Under the pieces are notes generated by a model. It was not told where the DNA came from. It ran no database searches and saw nothing but the letters and a program-made list of their open reading frames with translations. From NCBI GenBank assembly GCA_032718475.1, contig JAUCBJ010007931.1, positions 1-46,439 on the forward strand: a stretch of DNA of 46,439 bases. Direction: 5' to 3'. A program made the position numbers and the translations under genes. This DNA comes from Nemertoderma westbladi. Taxonomy: Eukaryota; Xenacoelomorpha; Nemertodermatida; Nemertodermatidae. Positions 9,773-17,904 of the stretch are shown piece after piece. Each line of letters opens with the position of its first letter. Within the stretch, counting starts at the first letter, position 1.

Positions 9773-11321
9773 CCCTATTAGTACCGGGCTATAAAATGTT
9801 GTACAAATACCGGGAGGGGGTCATATTGACCCCCCCCCCTCTAAAATCTACAAATATTTACGAAAACGTCTGATTTTTTGTTTGTACGTAGGTATCACTT
9901 GTCTGGATCCGACCGAAAAAAAAAATTTTTGAAAAAATGTACTGGGGTGGTTTATATTGCAGCACCAAAAGTAGTTCACAATTTTCACCAAATTTGAAAG
10001 TTACATTTTCGGCTAATTATTTTTCAATACAGGTTTTCTGGGGTGCAAAATACATTGGAAAATATTAAAAAATGATATGATTACTATAAATGGCTGTTTA
10101 GCCCTCTCTGCGTAGGAAAAAAATGAAAAAAACAAGTAACCAGCACTTTTCAGTTAGTACACAAAATTTGTAATTCACTTATACAATGCTATAAATTCAC
10201 ATTTTCAGGTTTTCGAGAGCGCTGATTCTAATGGAATACATTTCTATTATGCCAGATCATTGCTACTTGTATTTTTCGGTGTAATTTGGCAAATTTTGGT
10301 GCTAGCACCAAATTTCGTACCCATCACCAAAAAGTACAAGTTTGCGATGTCCAGTGCTTTTTTTATTGATTCCATCGGATTTAGGACCCTCATAAACCCG
10401 TATAACGCAAGAAATAAGGTGATACTATCTACTTATCAATTTGCATATTTTTCAAAATTTGGTGCTGGCATAACAATTTTCACCCACCGGCGAAAAATAC
10501 AAGTTTGAGAACTCTTATGAAATTTTTACTAATTCCATTGAATTCAGAACCATCACAAACCCGTATAACGCAAGAAACAAGGTGACACAATCAATTGATA
10601 TATTTGATGGTTTTCAAAATTTGGTGCTAGCACCACATTTTGCACCCACATCCGAAAAATACTAGTTTGAGATGTCTAGTTCGATAATTATATTTTCCAT
10701 TGAATTCAGAACAGCCATAAACCTCTAAAACGCAAGAAATAAATTGTCACACGCAATTTTATCTATTGAATGGATTTTCAAAATTTTGGGCTAGCACCAA
10801 AATTTGCACACAGCACCGAAAAATACAAGTTTGATACGCTTGGTGCAACTCGTATATATTTCATCGAATCCAGAAACCCAAAAAACCCCAATTGCGTAAA
10901 AAACAAGTTTCAAACGTTCAATTTACAAAATTGACTTATTTCAAAATTTGGTGCTGGCACCAAAATTTGGTACCCGCCGAAAAATACAAGTTTAAAATTT
11001 CTAAATCAATTGATATGAATTCCATCAAATTTCTAACACCAAAAAACCGGTGTAAATCAAAATTAGAGATGTTACAATTCATATTTAATGAAATGTAATT
11101 TTCAAAAAACGTCTCAAAAAAAGTGCCAAAAGTAGGGTTAAAAAATGGTGCTATATCTCGAAAAGTACCCAATATTTTTGAAAACGGTTTTCACTACTAG
11201 GAAGACAATAGATTTTTAGGAAGTCATAAAATTTCAGATTCCCAACTGCGTTTGTTTCAGAATTATAATAAAAAAACCACGGGGGGGGGTCATATTGACC
11301 CCCCCCCCGGGTTTAATAGGG
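9773..11321. mobile_element. Non-autonomous piggyBac-type element with hairpin ends
   Basis: Right end: ...GGGTTTAATAGGG followed by TTAA (11322-11325). Left end: CCCTATTAGTACCGGG preceded by TTAT (9769-9772), a one-base variant of TTAA. Just inside each end is a hairpin of the type GGGGGTCATATTGACCCCC (9823-9841 and 11281-11309). TTAA targets, CCC-initial ends and a GGTCAnnnTGACC hairpin next to the end are familiar from piggyBac-like elements in many animals. The 1.55-kb interior has no transposase, only decayed tandem repeats. Confidence 0.7.
10285..11000. repeat. Decayed ~163-bp tandem repeats, five units
   Basis: Units begin with TTTGGTGCTAGCACCAAA-like palindromes at about 10290, 10458, 10619, 10786 and 10945 (spacings 168, 161, 167, 159). 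Each continues with a CGAAAAATACAAGTTTGA block and a block like TCCATTGAATTCAGAACC, then AACGCAAGAAA. Units share roughly two thirds of their bases, so the array is old. It fills most of the non-autonomous piggyBac element. Confidence 0.75.
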
Positions 11322-11325
11322 TTAA

Positions 11326-11879
11326 TATCCTCCATAATCTATTGCCCTTCAATTGACCACTCTTATTGAGAGATAATGTTTCCATTATTATCTAAATAGA
11401 ATCAATAATTAAGGACTAAATAGATTCCGACCAATTAGTTGGCCCCGGATCATTCCATGTGTCCCTGTCGATTATAGTACGAAAATATCACTTGTTTTAA
11501 CTCGCTTGTGGCGCTGAGTTGTAAATTATAATTTGCTGTAATGTAGTTAAATTTTGGAGAAAGTCTGTTCATATTATAATGCATATTATAATACACAATG
11601 TGTTTTTTGAATTAAAAACTGACCTATTTTGTGATAATCCGAATAACTAACTCTCTATCCCACTTGGGTATTTTTGTAAGTAAATATTCATCACATTTCA
11701 TATAATTTTAGAGAAGCAATAAATACATATTGTAATGTCATTGTTAATAAGTATTTTAATTTTAACAATATTTTGATAAATTTAGTAAATAATTTTTGAT
11801 AGTTCGTTATTTCATTTTGGTTTTTTAAATATGTTTTTGCTATATTGTATATGTAACGTACATAAGTATTACACTAGTT
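11326..11879. other. Non-coding AT-rich stretch
   Basis: No open frame of note, no repeats beyond A/T-rich words. Nothing further seen. Confidence 0.5.
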
Positions 11880-12408
11880 GTGTTGTAATACACGTTTTTT
11901 CTTATACTTAAAAGGTTAAACTAAATCGCAGTTGGTAATGTTTTACAGTAATCACGCAGTTAGGAGAGTTTATCTTAATTGAACTAATTTAGAGTGGAAT
12001 TACGGAGATTAAACATGTTTATATAAAGTGCTTAACTGTTTACAGTGCTACAATAGAGTGATATAATAATAGGGGGGGGGGGGGGGGGGGGGGTGTCATA
12101 TATTTCATATAATGTGTACTGAACTTAAAACAATATCAATGCAAAATATGGTGCTAATAATAAAGTCGTGTATAAACTGTAGAGGCAATTATATTTACGG
12201 CTTGGGCAAAGGATTGGCAATAGACCTGTATATTGTGTTTGTTATTAGTACATTATTTGTTCACGATCATTCAGGTGAAGTGAATTGTATTATGTTTGTA
12301 TACTATCTATCACAAAGTGACTTTTCGTTTTTGTTATTAATAAGTTTTGCAAGTAGAAGGAATAGTTTGTTTTCACACTCAATTTGTGGAAATTATATTT
12401 TCGCAACA
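11880..12408 (+). mobile_element. Probable 5' LTR remnant (left edge uncertain)
   Basis: The right edge is supported: ...TTCGCAACA at 12400-12408 ends in CA and is followed after two bases by a primer-binding-type sequence. A TATA-like TTTATATAAAG at about 12017 could be its promoter. The left edge is a guess; no TG...CA partner or target duplication was found, and no 3' LTR is in the window. A run of 22 G at 12072-12093 lies inside. Confidence 0.35.
12072..12093 (+). repeat. 22-base G homopolymer
   Basis: Uninterrupted G run followed by TGTC. It can form G-quadruplex structures and is prone to length change. A 23-base G run at 39200-39222 is also followed by TGT. Confidence 0.95.
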
Positions 12409-12410
12409 TT

Positions 12411-12420
12411 TGGTGCCCGA
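12411..12420 (+). promoter_or_regulatory. Candidate tRNA primer-binding site
   Basis: TGGTGCCCGA begins two bases after the presumed LTR end. The form TGG..., complementary to a tRNA 3' end finishing in CCA, and its position between an LTR-like end and a gag-like frame fit minus-strand primer binding in LTR retrotransposons. The tRNA species was not identified. Confidence 0.5.
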
Positions 12421-12578
12421 TAAAATATACATTAAGAAAATACATTATGTATAATTACTTGTGTAATAATCATTTGTAAGTCAAAAAACTCAAACATGTT
12501 TGTCGATACTGTATAACCGCAAAGGGAAAGTCAACAGGCTACCTCATTAATCAAAAGGGTAATATTCATCACACAAAG

Positions 12579-12992
12579 ATGAGGATGCCTGATCCAAAAC
12601 CGAGTGGACCAACACCAGGAACCAATGGCGAGAAATTAACAAAACTCAGTAAGACAAGAAGCGCCTATCGACGACAAGCAACAAACGCAATCAAAGACGT
12701 TGGAGATATCAACACACTCACAAAGGTGACAACAACGGCGAAGTCAACAATCATAGAAGACACAATGAAAAAAGTTAACACAATCAACGAAGAGATTTGG
12801 GGGTATCTCGACGACGACGCTATGGATAAAGATGACACAGATTCAATGGAATACAAGGTGAGACTCATCAACACGTTGATAGTTGCGCAACAAAAGCATC
12901 ATGTGGGAGTTCACCTTGCCCAGGACAATACTTCGCATAAAACTCTGTTCTATTCGCACTCAAAGTCTCTCACTTTCTTCCTAATAATGTGA
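12579..12992 (+). CDS. Gag-like N-terminal fragment of an LTR retrotransposon (BEL/Pao-like?)
   Basis: A 137-codon frame starting at ATG 12579, 159 bases after the candidate primer site. It begins with a basic segment (KLSKTRSAYRRQATNAIKDV), followed by a helical stretch (TMKKVNTINEEIWGYLDDDA) and an acidic patch (DKDDTDSMEYKVRL). This basic-then-coiled layout resembles the start of BEL/Pao polyproteins as I remember them. From about 12935 the residues (HSKSLTFFLIM) no longer look like the family, so the element is broken there; no protease, reverse transcriptase or integrase follows. Alternative: an unrelated short gene. Confidence 0.45.
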   Translation: MRMPDPKPSGPTPGTNGEKLTKLSKTRSAYRRQATNAIKDVGDINTLTKVTTTAKSTIIEDTMKKVNTINEEIWGYLDDDAMDKDDTDSMEYKVRLINTLIVAQQKHHVGVHLAQDNTSHKTLFYSHSKSLTFFLIM

Positions 12993-13275
12993 GGCAAGTC
13001 AGTGATATCTTCCAAAGACAAGAGAAATTCATTAAACATGAAGTTCCCATCACCATGTACCCAAACTAAGTCCATGTTCCGCTTTGCTGCTTCAGCACAG
13101 AACCAAGCAGCTGCATTTGTCTGTATGGCCATCAATGCGCCCCTCTGAGAGGTTGTATACATCTCTGTATATTAGCTGTTGCAGTGGGTAGTAGTGTACA
13201 TCCAGTTGTTGGCACTGCAGATGCAGATGCAGTGGGGTCCAGAGACCACAGGTCTACTCCAGAGGTTTGAACCCT
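12993..13275. other. Unassigned, small unrecognised minus-strand frame
   Basis: A 70-codon minus-strand frame (13162-12950), including WFCAEAAKRNMDLVWVHGDG, has protein-like composition but no family I recognise. It may be a fragment of another element fused to the truncated gag. Confidence 0.3.
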
Positions 13276-13460
13276 CAGTTTGAAACCTTCAGTTTTTCTG
13301 GATAATTGGACGTTAAAATTTAATAAATCCTTCAGTTTTTGTGGATAATTAGACGTTAAAATTTAATAAAACCTTCAGTTTTTCTGGATAATTGGACGTT
13401 AACATTTAATAAAACCTTTAGTTTTTCTGGATAATTAGACGTTAAAATTTAATAAAACCT
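13276..13460. repeat. 43-bp tandem repeat, four and a half units
   Basis: Copies of CCTTCAGTTTTTCTGGATAA start at 13286, 13329, 13372 and 13415, and a partial at 13458: an exact 43-base period with few substitutions. It does not keep a reading frame (43 is not a multiple of three). Confidence 0.92.
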
Positions 13461-13779
13461 TTGATTGTTCTGAAGTTGTATGGAGAACCACAAAGTCAGG
13501 AACATGTGTGAAAGTCAATATCTAATGGCTGTGACAAATTAACTATAAACTAGAATTGAAGGGGCTTTGTAAATCATGAAGGTTTGCCTGAATTTGATTA
13601 ATTTTAATACGGTTTATATATTATTCATATAGATAGATATATATTATATATTCCGTGTATACAATTTATATATCAATATATCAAGTAATATGCACGCACA
13701 TAACATGGCAAAATATACCGTACCAAATTACACAACCAGGCCTCCCTAACAAGCGATTTATAAATCGATGTCCCTACGG

Positions 13780-13967
13780 CCCATGTCCATCCTTATTGTC
13801 CATCCACCTCGTAAAAATCAAAGTCCCGACGGCCCATGTCCATCCTTATTGTCCATCCGCCTCCTAAAAATCAGTCCAAACGGCACATGTCCAATGTCCA
13901 TCCGCCTCCTTAAAATCAAAGTCCCGATGGCCCATGTCCATCCTTATTGTCCATCCGCCTCCTTAAC
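13780..13967. repeat. 53-bp tandem repeat overlapping the PWWP gene's 3' end
   Basis: Units beginning CCCATGTCCATCCTTATTGT recur about every 53 bases, roughly four copies, one shortened. On the minus strand each encodes RRMDNKDGHGPSG or a frameshifted version. The first unit on the minus strand contains the last codons of the PWWP frame, so the array grew from the end of that gene. Confidence 0.85.
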
Positions 13968-14510
13968 TCGTTTTCTGCCTCCTGAACTCCAATAACATAT
14001 GACTGCGGTTGATTAGTTGTCAATGGTGTAGATTCAGCCCATGGTAGTAAATAATCTTTTGAATCTTTAACATAAGCAAAATTATTGGAGCCGAAAAAAT
14101 ACACCCATTTCATATTTTTTTTCTGTGTTCCGGTGTTGGGGTCAGAGCAGATTCTTGATGGCCAAAATGTTTGGCGCTTCTTAAGGCGGGCCCAAATTAT
14201 TGGGCCAGTGTCGTGGATATCATCAATAATTGATGAATATCCATTCCTGTCATCACCGACGGGCTCCACTTCACTTCAGCCTCACTACTACTACTCTCAC
14301 TACTGTCTGCTATCGGTATTTCTCGGGATTTTCGTGAGGCTGCATTACGGATCAGGTCCATACTACCGGTCCCAGTACGATCCTTCTCCTTTCGATCATT
14401 CTCTGCAGCCTTTGGGAGGTAATGAATGATGATCCTATATAATGATTCATTAAGATATATATATAATATAATAACTTTATTTAATGATGTTAAAAAGAAT
14501 CTGATTTCGT
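13916..14510 (-). pseudogene. PWWP-domain protein fragment
   Basis: The minus-strand frame 14269-13916 encodes a PWWP-type fold: GPIIWARLKKRQTFWPSRIC (the first motif, here FWP) and WVYFFGSNNFAYVKDSKDYLLPW (given here as a continuous family pattern in two parts: WVYFFGSNNFAYV and YLLPW). PWWP domains bind H3K36-methylated nucleosomes. Upstream, in another frame (14514-14270), an acidic/serine linker SSESSSSEAEVKW and a basic KDRTGTG segment precede it. The frames change near 14270 at a GAAGTGAAGTGG direct repeat, consistent with a small slippage insertion; a splice is less likely. The C-terminus dissolves into the 53-bp repeat. Parent gene not identified; probably a processed or captured fragment. 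Confidence 0.65.
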
Positions 14511-14514
14511 ACAT

Positions 14515-15170
14515 ACAGACATAGTGCCCATAAACAAATTTTTCAGTACCGGTTCAAACAAATAATTTCTAAAAAAATTATACCATACTGGTGGTAGCCT
14601 ACTTAATGAGATCGCTTGAAATTTTATTAGCTGTTATGTACAGATCAGATCAGCTGATGTAGTACTGGGGTCAAGGGGAACAATGCAGCAAGGCCTGGTT
14701 AAAACGTACCCGATACTGCTGTACTGGGTAAGTTTCAACAATGGTACATCGTGTAATATAAAAAAGTTAAATAAGTTGCAAAAATAAACTGTAACCTGTG
14801 CTATTGACTCTCGTTTATTGTTTTGGTTAGATTAATTCGTCACTGTAACCTGCTCCTATCCCTTTAAATCTCCGGAACTAACGATATTGATTGGTTGTAG
14901 GAAGTTTTGTTAGGATGACTGTAATATCTTGTGGATCCCTAAGTTAAAACGTACCCGAAATATGGGTACGTTATTGATTGGGCACGTTTTAACCGAGGTA
15001 CGTCTTGACCTGTAAACGGCCTTGGCTTGGCCTACATGATCTTACCGGTACCATAAAATGTACCATATATATTGATAAAATTATAGGCTCAGCCAAGCTG
15101 CCTAGGTCTATCAGATCCTACTGTCCAACCCATGCAATCCCCCTGTCCCCTAAAATAGAAAACACAAACA
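14515..15170. other. Non-coding stretch with repeated TTAAAACGTACCCG words
   Basis: GTTAAAACGTACCCGA occurs at about 14698 and 14943, with an inverted GGGCACGTTTTAAC at about 14978. The second copy sits in a hairpin AACGTACCC...GGGTACGTT. No gene is seen. Confidence 0.5.
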
Positions 15171-15250
15171 CTACATCAGTTCAGAATCAGTATATAGGAT
15201 CATTATTTTATTTAAGCCTACCGCTGCTGCCACCAGTTTAATGCGTCGTC
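15171..15250 (-). pseudogene. Displaced 3' end of the zinc-ribbon frame
   Basis: Directly left of the hAT element. Read on the minus strand and allowing for one copy of the 8-bp duplication, the frame that ends at 21801 on the other side of the transposon continues here for about 24 codons (RRRIKLVAAAVGLNKIMILY...) to a stop at 15173-15171. It is therefore the severed tail of the minus-strand frame described at 21793-22413. Confidence 0.6.
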
Positions 15251-15257
15251 CAGGGTT

Positions 15258-15432
15258 GTTTGATTTAAATCATTTGATTTAAATCATTTGATTTAAATCA
15301 TTTGATTTAAATCATTTGATTTAAATCATTTGATTTAAATCATTGATTTAAATCATTGATTTAAATCATTGATTTAAATCATTGATTTAAATCATTGATT
15401 TAAATCATTGATTTAAATCATGATTTAAATCA
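15258..15432. repeat. Array of TGATTTAAATCA palindromes at the hAT left end
   Basis: About thirteen units: first 14-bp (TTTGATTTAAATCA) then 13-bp (TGATTTAAATCAT) periods. The core is a perfect 12-bp palindrome. The right hAT end has only diverged single forms (TGATTTAAACCA, TCATGATTTTTATCA), so the array is an expansion of terminal-repeat DNA on one side only. Confidence 0.9.
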
Positions 15433-15839
15433 CATAAAAAAAATCAAAAAAATCAGATTTTTTGATAATTTTGATTTTTTTTAAATCATGAATTTTATCA
15501 ACTATGCTTTAAGGCCAAAGGAAACATGTATTATTGATTATTAATAAATGAGTCAAATTATCTACAAATTATCTTACATGAAATTACAGTACCATGTCCC
15601 ATTTCAAATACCTACCATACATACAGTATACACAGGGTATTAGTACGTTTGAACGACACTAGCCAAACAATCATGAAATCAGATAGAAACTGATAAAAAT
15701 TGTTACCGGTAACGGTATACTGGCCTACTGTTAGTATACTGTACTCATGACTATGGCTGAATTAAATTTCATTGAGATTGGGAAACTTACAGTATCGAGA
15801 CTGAGGAGCGCGCTATTGAGTATTGAGTTTGCCTAAAGC

Positions 15840-16679
15840 GTGGAGCTTCTCCCCCGAACTCTACAACCAAATGGGCAACCAACCCTACGTCTTTGTCCTT
15901 TTCTGGGTTGTACTGCGCAAGCTAAAATTACACTGGTGAAGGACAGGGGATTCATGCGGCTTGTTTCTGCACATCTGTTGCTAGGCGACATTGTTGGGGT
16001 GCAAGGCAATGGATCCCTTGTCGACTGGTACAATTTTATTAGAGAATTAATGTACCACGATCAAGAGGAGTCAGAGCCAATGGGTGGACCAGGACATATT
16101 GTCCAAATCGACGAGACACTATTACGGGGAAAACGCAAGAGGAGCACCAACAACCGAGGTCGTTTGCTTAGTGGGGACCACTTTCCGTCATCCCGATCTA
16201 ATTATGGGACGACAGTGGATGGGCCGTGGGTGTTTGGACTGGTATGGAAACGTCCAGATAATAAAGTCGACATCCGCCTCTACCACATTTTGCATCGTGA
16301 TGCAGACACCCTCCGTCCTATTTTGGAGAAACATGTCGCCAGTGGAACCAAGATACAGTCCGATGAATGGTCTGCGTATTGCGGTGTGAATGTTGGCATA
16401 ACAAACGCCACAAACCCGTGGTCTGCTACCAATGGAACAGGGACCTACTTACACGAAACCGTCAACCATTCGGTAGAGTGGGTGAGTGCGACTGGCACCC
16501 GCACTCAACCTATAGAGTCGATGTGGGGCCACTTAAAGACGCCAGTCATCCGCAATAAGAAATGCACAACACCGCAACTTATTGCTGGCCACCTGGCAGA
16601 ATTTCGGTGGAGACTTTTAAATCGCGACCGACCTTTCTCAAATCTCCTTGCACTTTTCAAACATTACTACCCTTGCTGA
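15840..16679 (+). CDS. Merlin (ISXO2-like) DDE transposase
   Basis: Cut-and-paste transposase of the Merlin/IS1016 group. Catalytic residues by family pattern: Asp about residue 91 in VQIDETLLRGKRK, Asp about 175 in IQSDEWSAYCGV, Glu about 226 in TQPIESMWGHLK. Also typical are WVFGLV and HETVNHSVEWV. The frame (about 280 codons to TGA 16679) opens at a GTG, not an ATG; the first ATG in frame is at about residue 39, too late for the N-terminal domain (CPFLGC...). So the true start is either in an upstream exon (a TTGCCTAAAG acceptor-like site lies just before 15839) or lost. The catalytic domain is uninterrupted. The 3' end is followed at 38 bases by histone-type stem-loops. Confidence 0.88.
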   Translation: MELLPRTLQPNGQPTLRLCPFLGCTAQAKITLVKDRGFMRLVSAHLLLGDIVGVQGNGSLVDWYNFIRELMYHDQEESEPMGGPGHIVQIDETLLRGKRKRSTNNRGRLLSGDHFPSSRSNYGTTVDGPWVFGLVWKRPDNKVDIRLYHILHRDADTLRPILEKHVASGTKIQSDEWSAYCGVNVGITNATNPWSATNGTGTYLHETVNHSVEWVSATGTRTQPIESMWGHLKTPVIRNKKCTTPQLIAGHLAEFRWRLLNRDRPFSNLLALFKHYYPC

Positions 16680-16717
16680 ATGTCTATACTGTACCTTATA
16701 CCTTAACCAACCCAAAT

Positions 16718-16733
16718 GGCCCTTTTCAGGGCC
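16718..16733 (+). promoter_or_regulatory. Histone mRNA 3' stem-loop, copy 1
   Basis: GGCCCTTTTCAGGGCC: six-pair stem GGCCCT/AGGGCC with loop TTTC, preceded by CCAACCCAAAT and followed by AACTACTG. This is the canonical replication-dependent histone stem-loop bound by SLBP, lying 38 bases after the transposase stop, a histone-like distance. In histone genes it replaces the poly(A) tail and couples the mRNA to S phase. Confidence 0.85.
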
Positions 16734-16764
16734 AACTACTGTACGACCTAACTTCAACCCAAAC

Positions 16765-16780
16765 GGCCCTTTTCAGTGCC
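16765..16780 (+). promoter_or_regulatory. Histone-type stem-loop, copy 2 (one mismatch)
   Basis: GGCCCTTTTCAGTGCC, preceded by CAACCCAAAC, 47 bases after copy 1. One stem pair is disrupted (C opposite T). Otherwise identical loop and flanks, so it is a degenerating tandem copy. Confidence 0.75.
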
Positions 16781-16814
16781 AACTACTGTACGACCTGACT
16801 TAACCAACCCAAAC

Positions 16815-16830
16815 GGCCCTTTTCAGGGCC
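16815..16830 (+). promoter_or_regulatory. Histone mRNA 3' stem-loop, copy 3
   Basis: GGCCCTTTTCAGGGCC with perfect stem, preceded by CCAACCCAAAC, 50 bases after copy 2 and followed by AACATATGAAATGAAC. No clear purine-rich histone downstream element (AAGAAAGA type) is visible within 30 bases, though GAAATGAAC is purine-rich. Confidence 0.82.
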
Positions 16831-17002
16831 AACATATGAAATGAACAACCGTATCGCAACAGCGTTATTAGCTTGTAATATTTTTTTACAATAAGATACA
16901 CCCTCAGTCGGGGTAAATATTAATTATAATATTGGAAATATGTATGTACGGTAGACTGTAATAGACTGTAGTAGTAAGTAATATAGATTAAAATAATACA
17001 TT

Positions 17003-17856
17003 CCCTTCAAAGAACTTAATAAATAATACCCAAGCAATCCGCAAGGTGGTGCACAATACTGCTATACCGGTACCGGTACCATTATTTATCTGATTTTAGG
17101 CTTGTTTGGCTAGTGTCGTTCAAACGTACTATACCTATACACAGTCCCAGATAATTTCCATTGCTTTATATTAGCTTAGTTTACTGGTATATACTGGTAG
17201 TACTGAAGTAGGCCCACATAGTATGTACCGGTCAGTATATCACACTTGCCGGTTCATTGTTTCCCTGGCAGACAGAAATCTTGTAGGCCTACTGGTCTAG
17301 TGAGACTGATAAAGCAGTAATTAGAAGCATATACCAGAAGCACCAGTACTGCAGTATGATATGCTGTAAGCTATTTTACAGTTTTTATTATTTTTAACAG
17401 TATTGCTATTTTATATGCTAAGTTTATATCCCTTCAAAGAACTTAATAAATAATACCCAAGCAATCCGCAAGGTGGTGCACAATACTGCTATACCGGTAC
17501 CGGTACCATTATTTATCTGATTTTAGGCTTGTTTGGCTAGTGTCGTTCAAACGTACTATACCTATACACAGTCCCAGATAATTTCCATTGCTTTATATTA
17601 GCTTAGTTTACTGGTATATACTGGTAGTACTGAAGTAGGCCCACATAGTATGTACCGGTCAGTATATCACACTTGCCGGTTCATTGTTTCCCTGGCAGAC
17701 AGAAATCTTGTAGGCCTACTGGTCTAGTGAGACTGATAAAGCAGTAATTAGAAGCATATACCAGAAGCACCAGTACTGCAGTATGATATGCTGTAAGCTA
17801 TTTTACAGTTTTTATTATTTTTAACAGTATTGCTATTTTATATGCTAAGTTTATAG
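17003..17856. repeat. 427-bp perfect tandem duplication
   Basis: Bases 17003-17429 recur at 17430-17856 with no difference that I can see. The unit includes the right end of Merlin, its 9-bp duplication and hAT sequence to its right, so it formed after the Merlin insertion. The second copy therefore carries a solo Merlin right end. Confidence 0.93.
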
Positions 17857-17904
17857 GCCTATATAATTATATTCTGCTGTTCTATTTTGATATTAAATAG
17901 CTGA

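Larger units (their letters stand above)
15636..17135 (+). mobile_element. Merlin transposon, 1500 bp, complete ends
   Basis: Imperfect terminal inverted repeats of roughly 80 bp: left GGTATTAGTACGTTTGAAC... and right ...GTTCAAACGTACTATACC, with an identical inner block CGACACTAGCCAAACA. The 9-bp TATACACAG lies on both sides (15627-15635 and 17136-17144), as expected for Merlin/IS1016-type insertions (8-9 bp). It contains an ISXO2-like transposase and three histone-type 3' stem-loops. It sits inside the hAT element upstream of the hAT transposase. Confidence 0.92.

Noticed and set aside
15840-16679. Bacterial ISXO2/IS1016 insertion sequence or contamination
   Set aside because: The transposase is inside Merlin-type ends with a 9-bp duplication, inside a eukaryotic hAT element, and carries metazoan histone stem-loops.
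15833-16798. Extra frames overlapping the Merlin transposase
   Set aside because: They are shadow frames: no catalytic motifs, and the transposase frame explains the interval.
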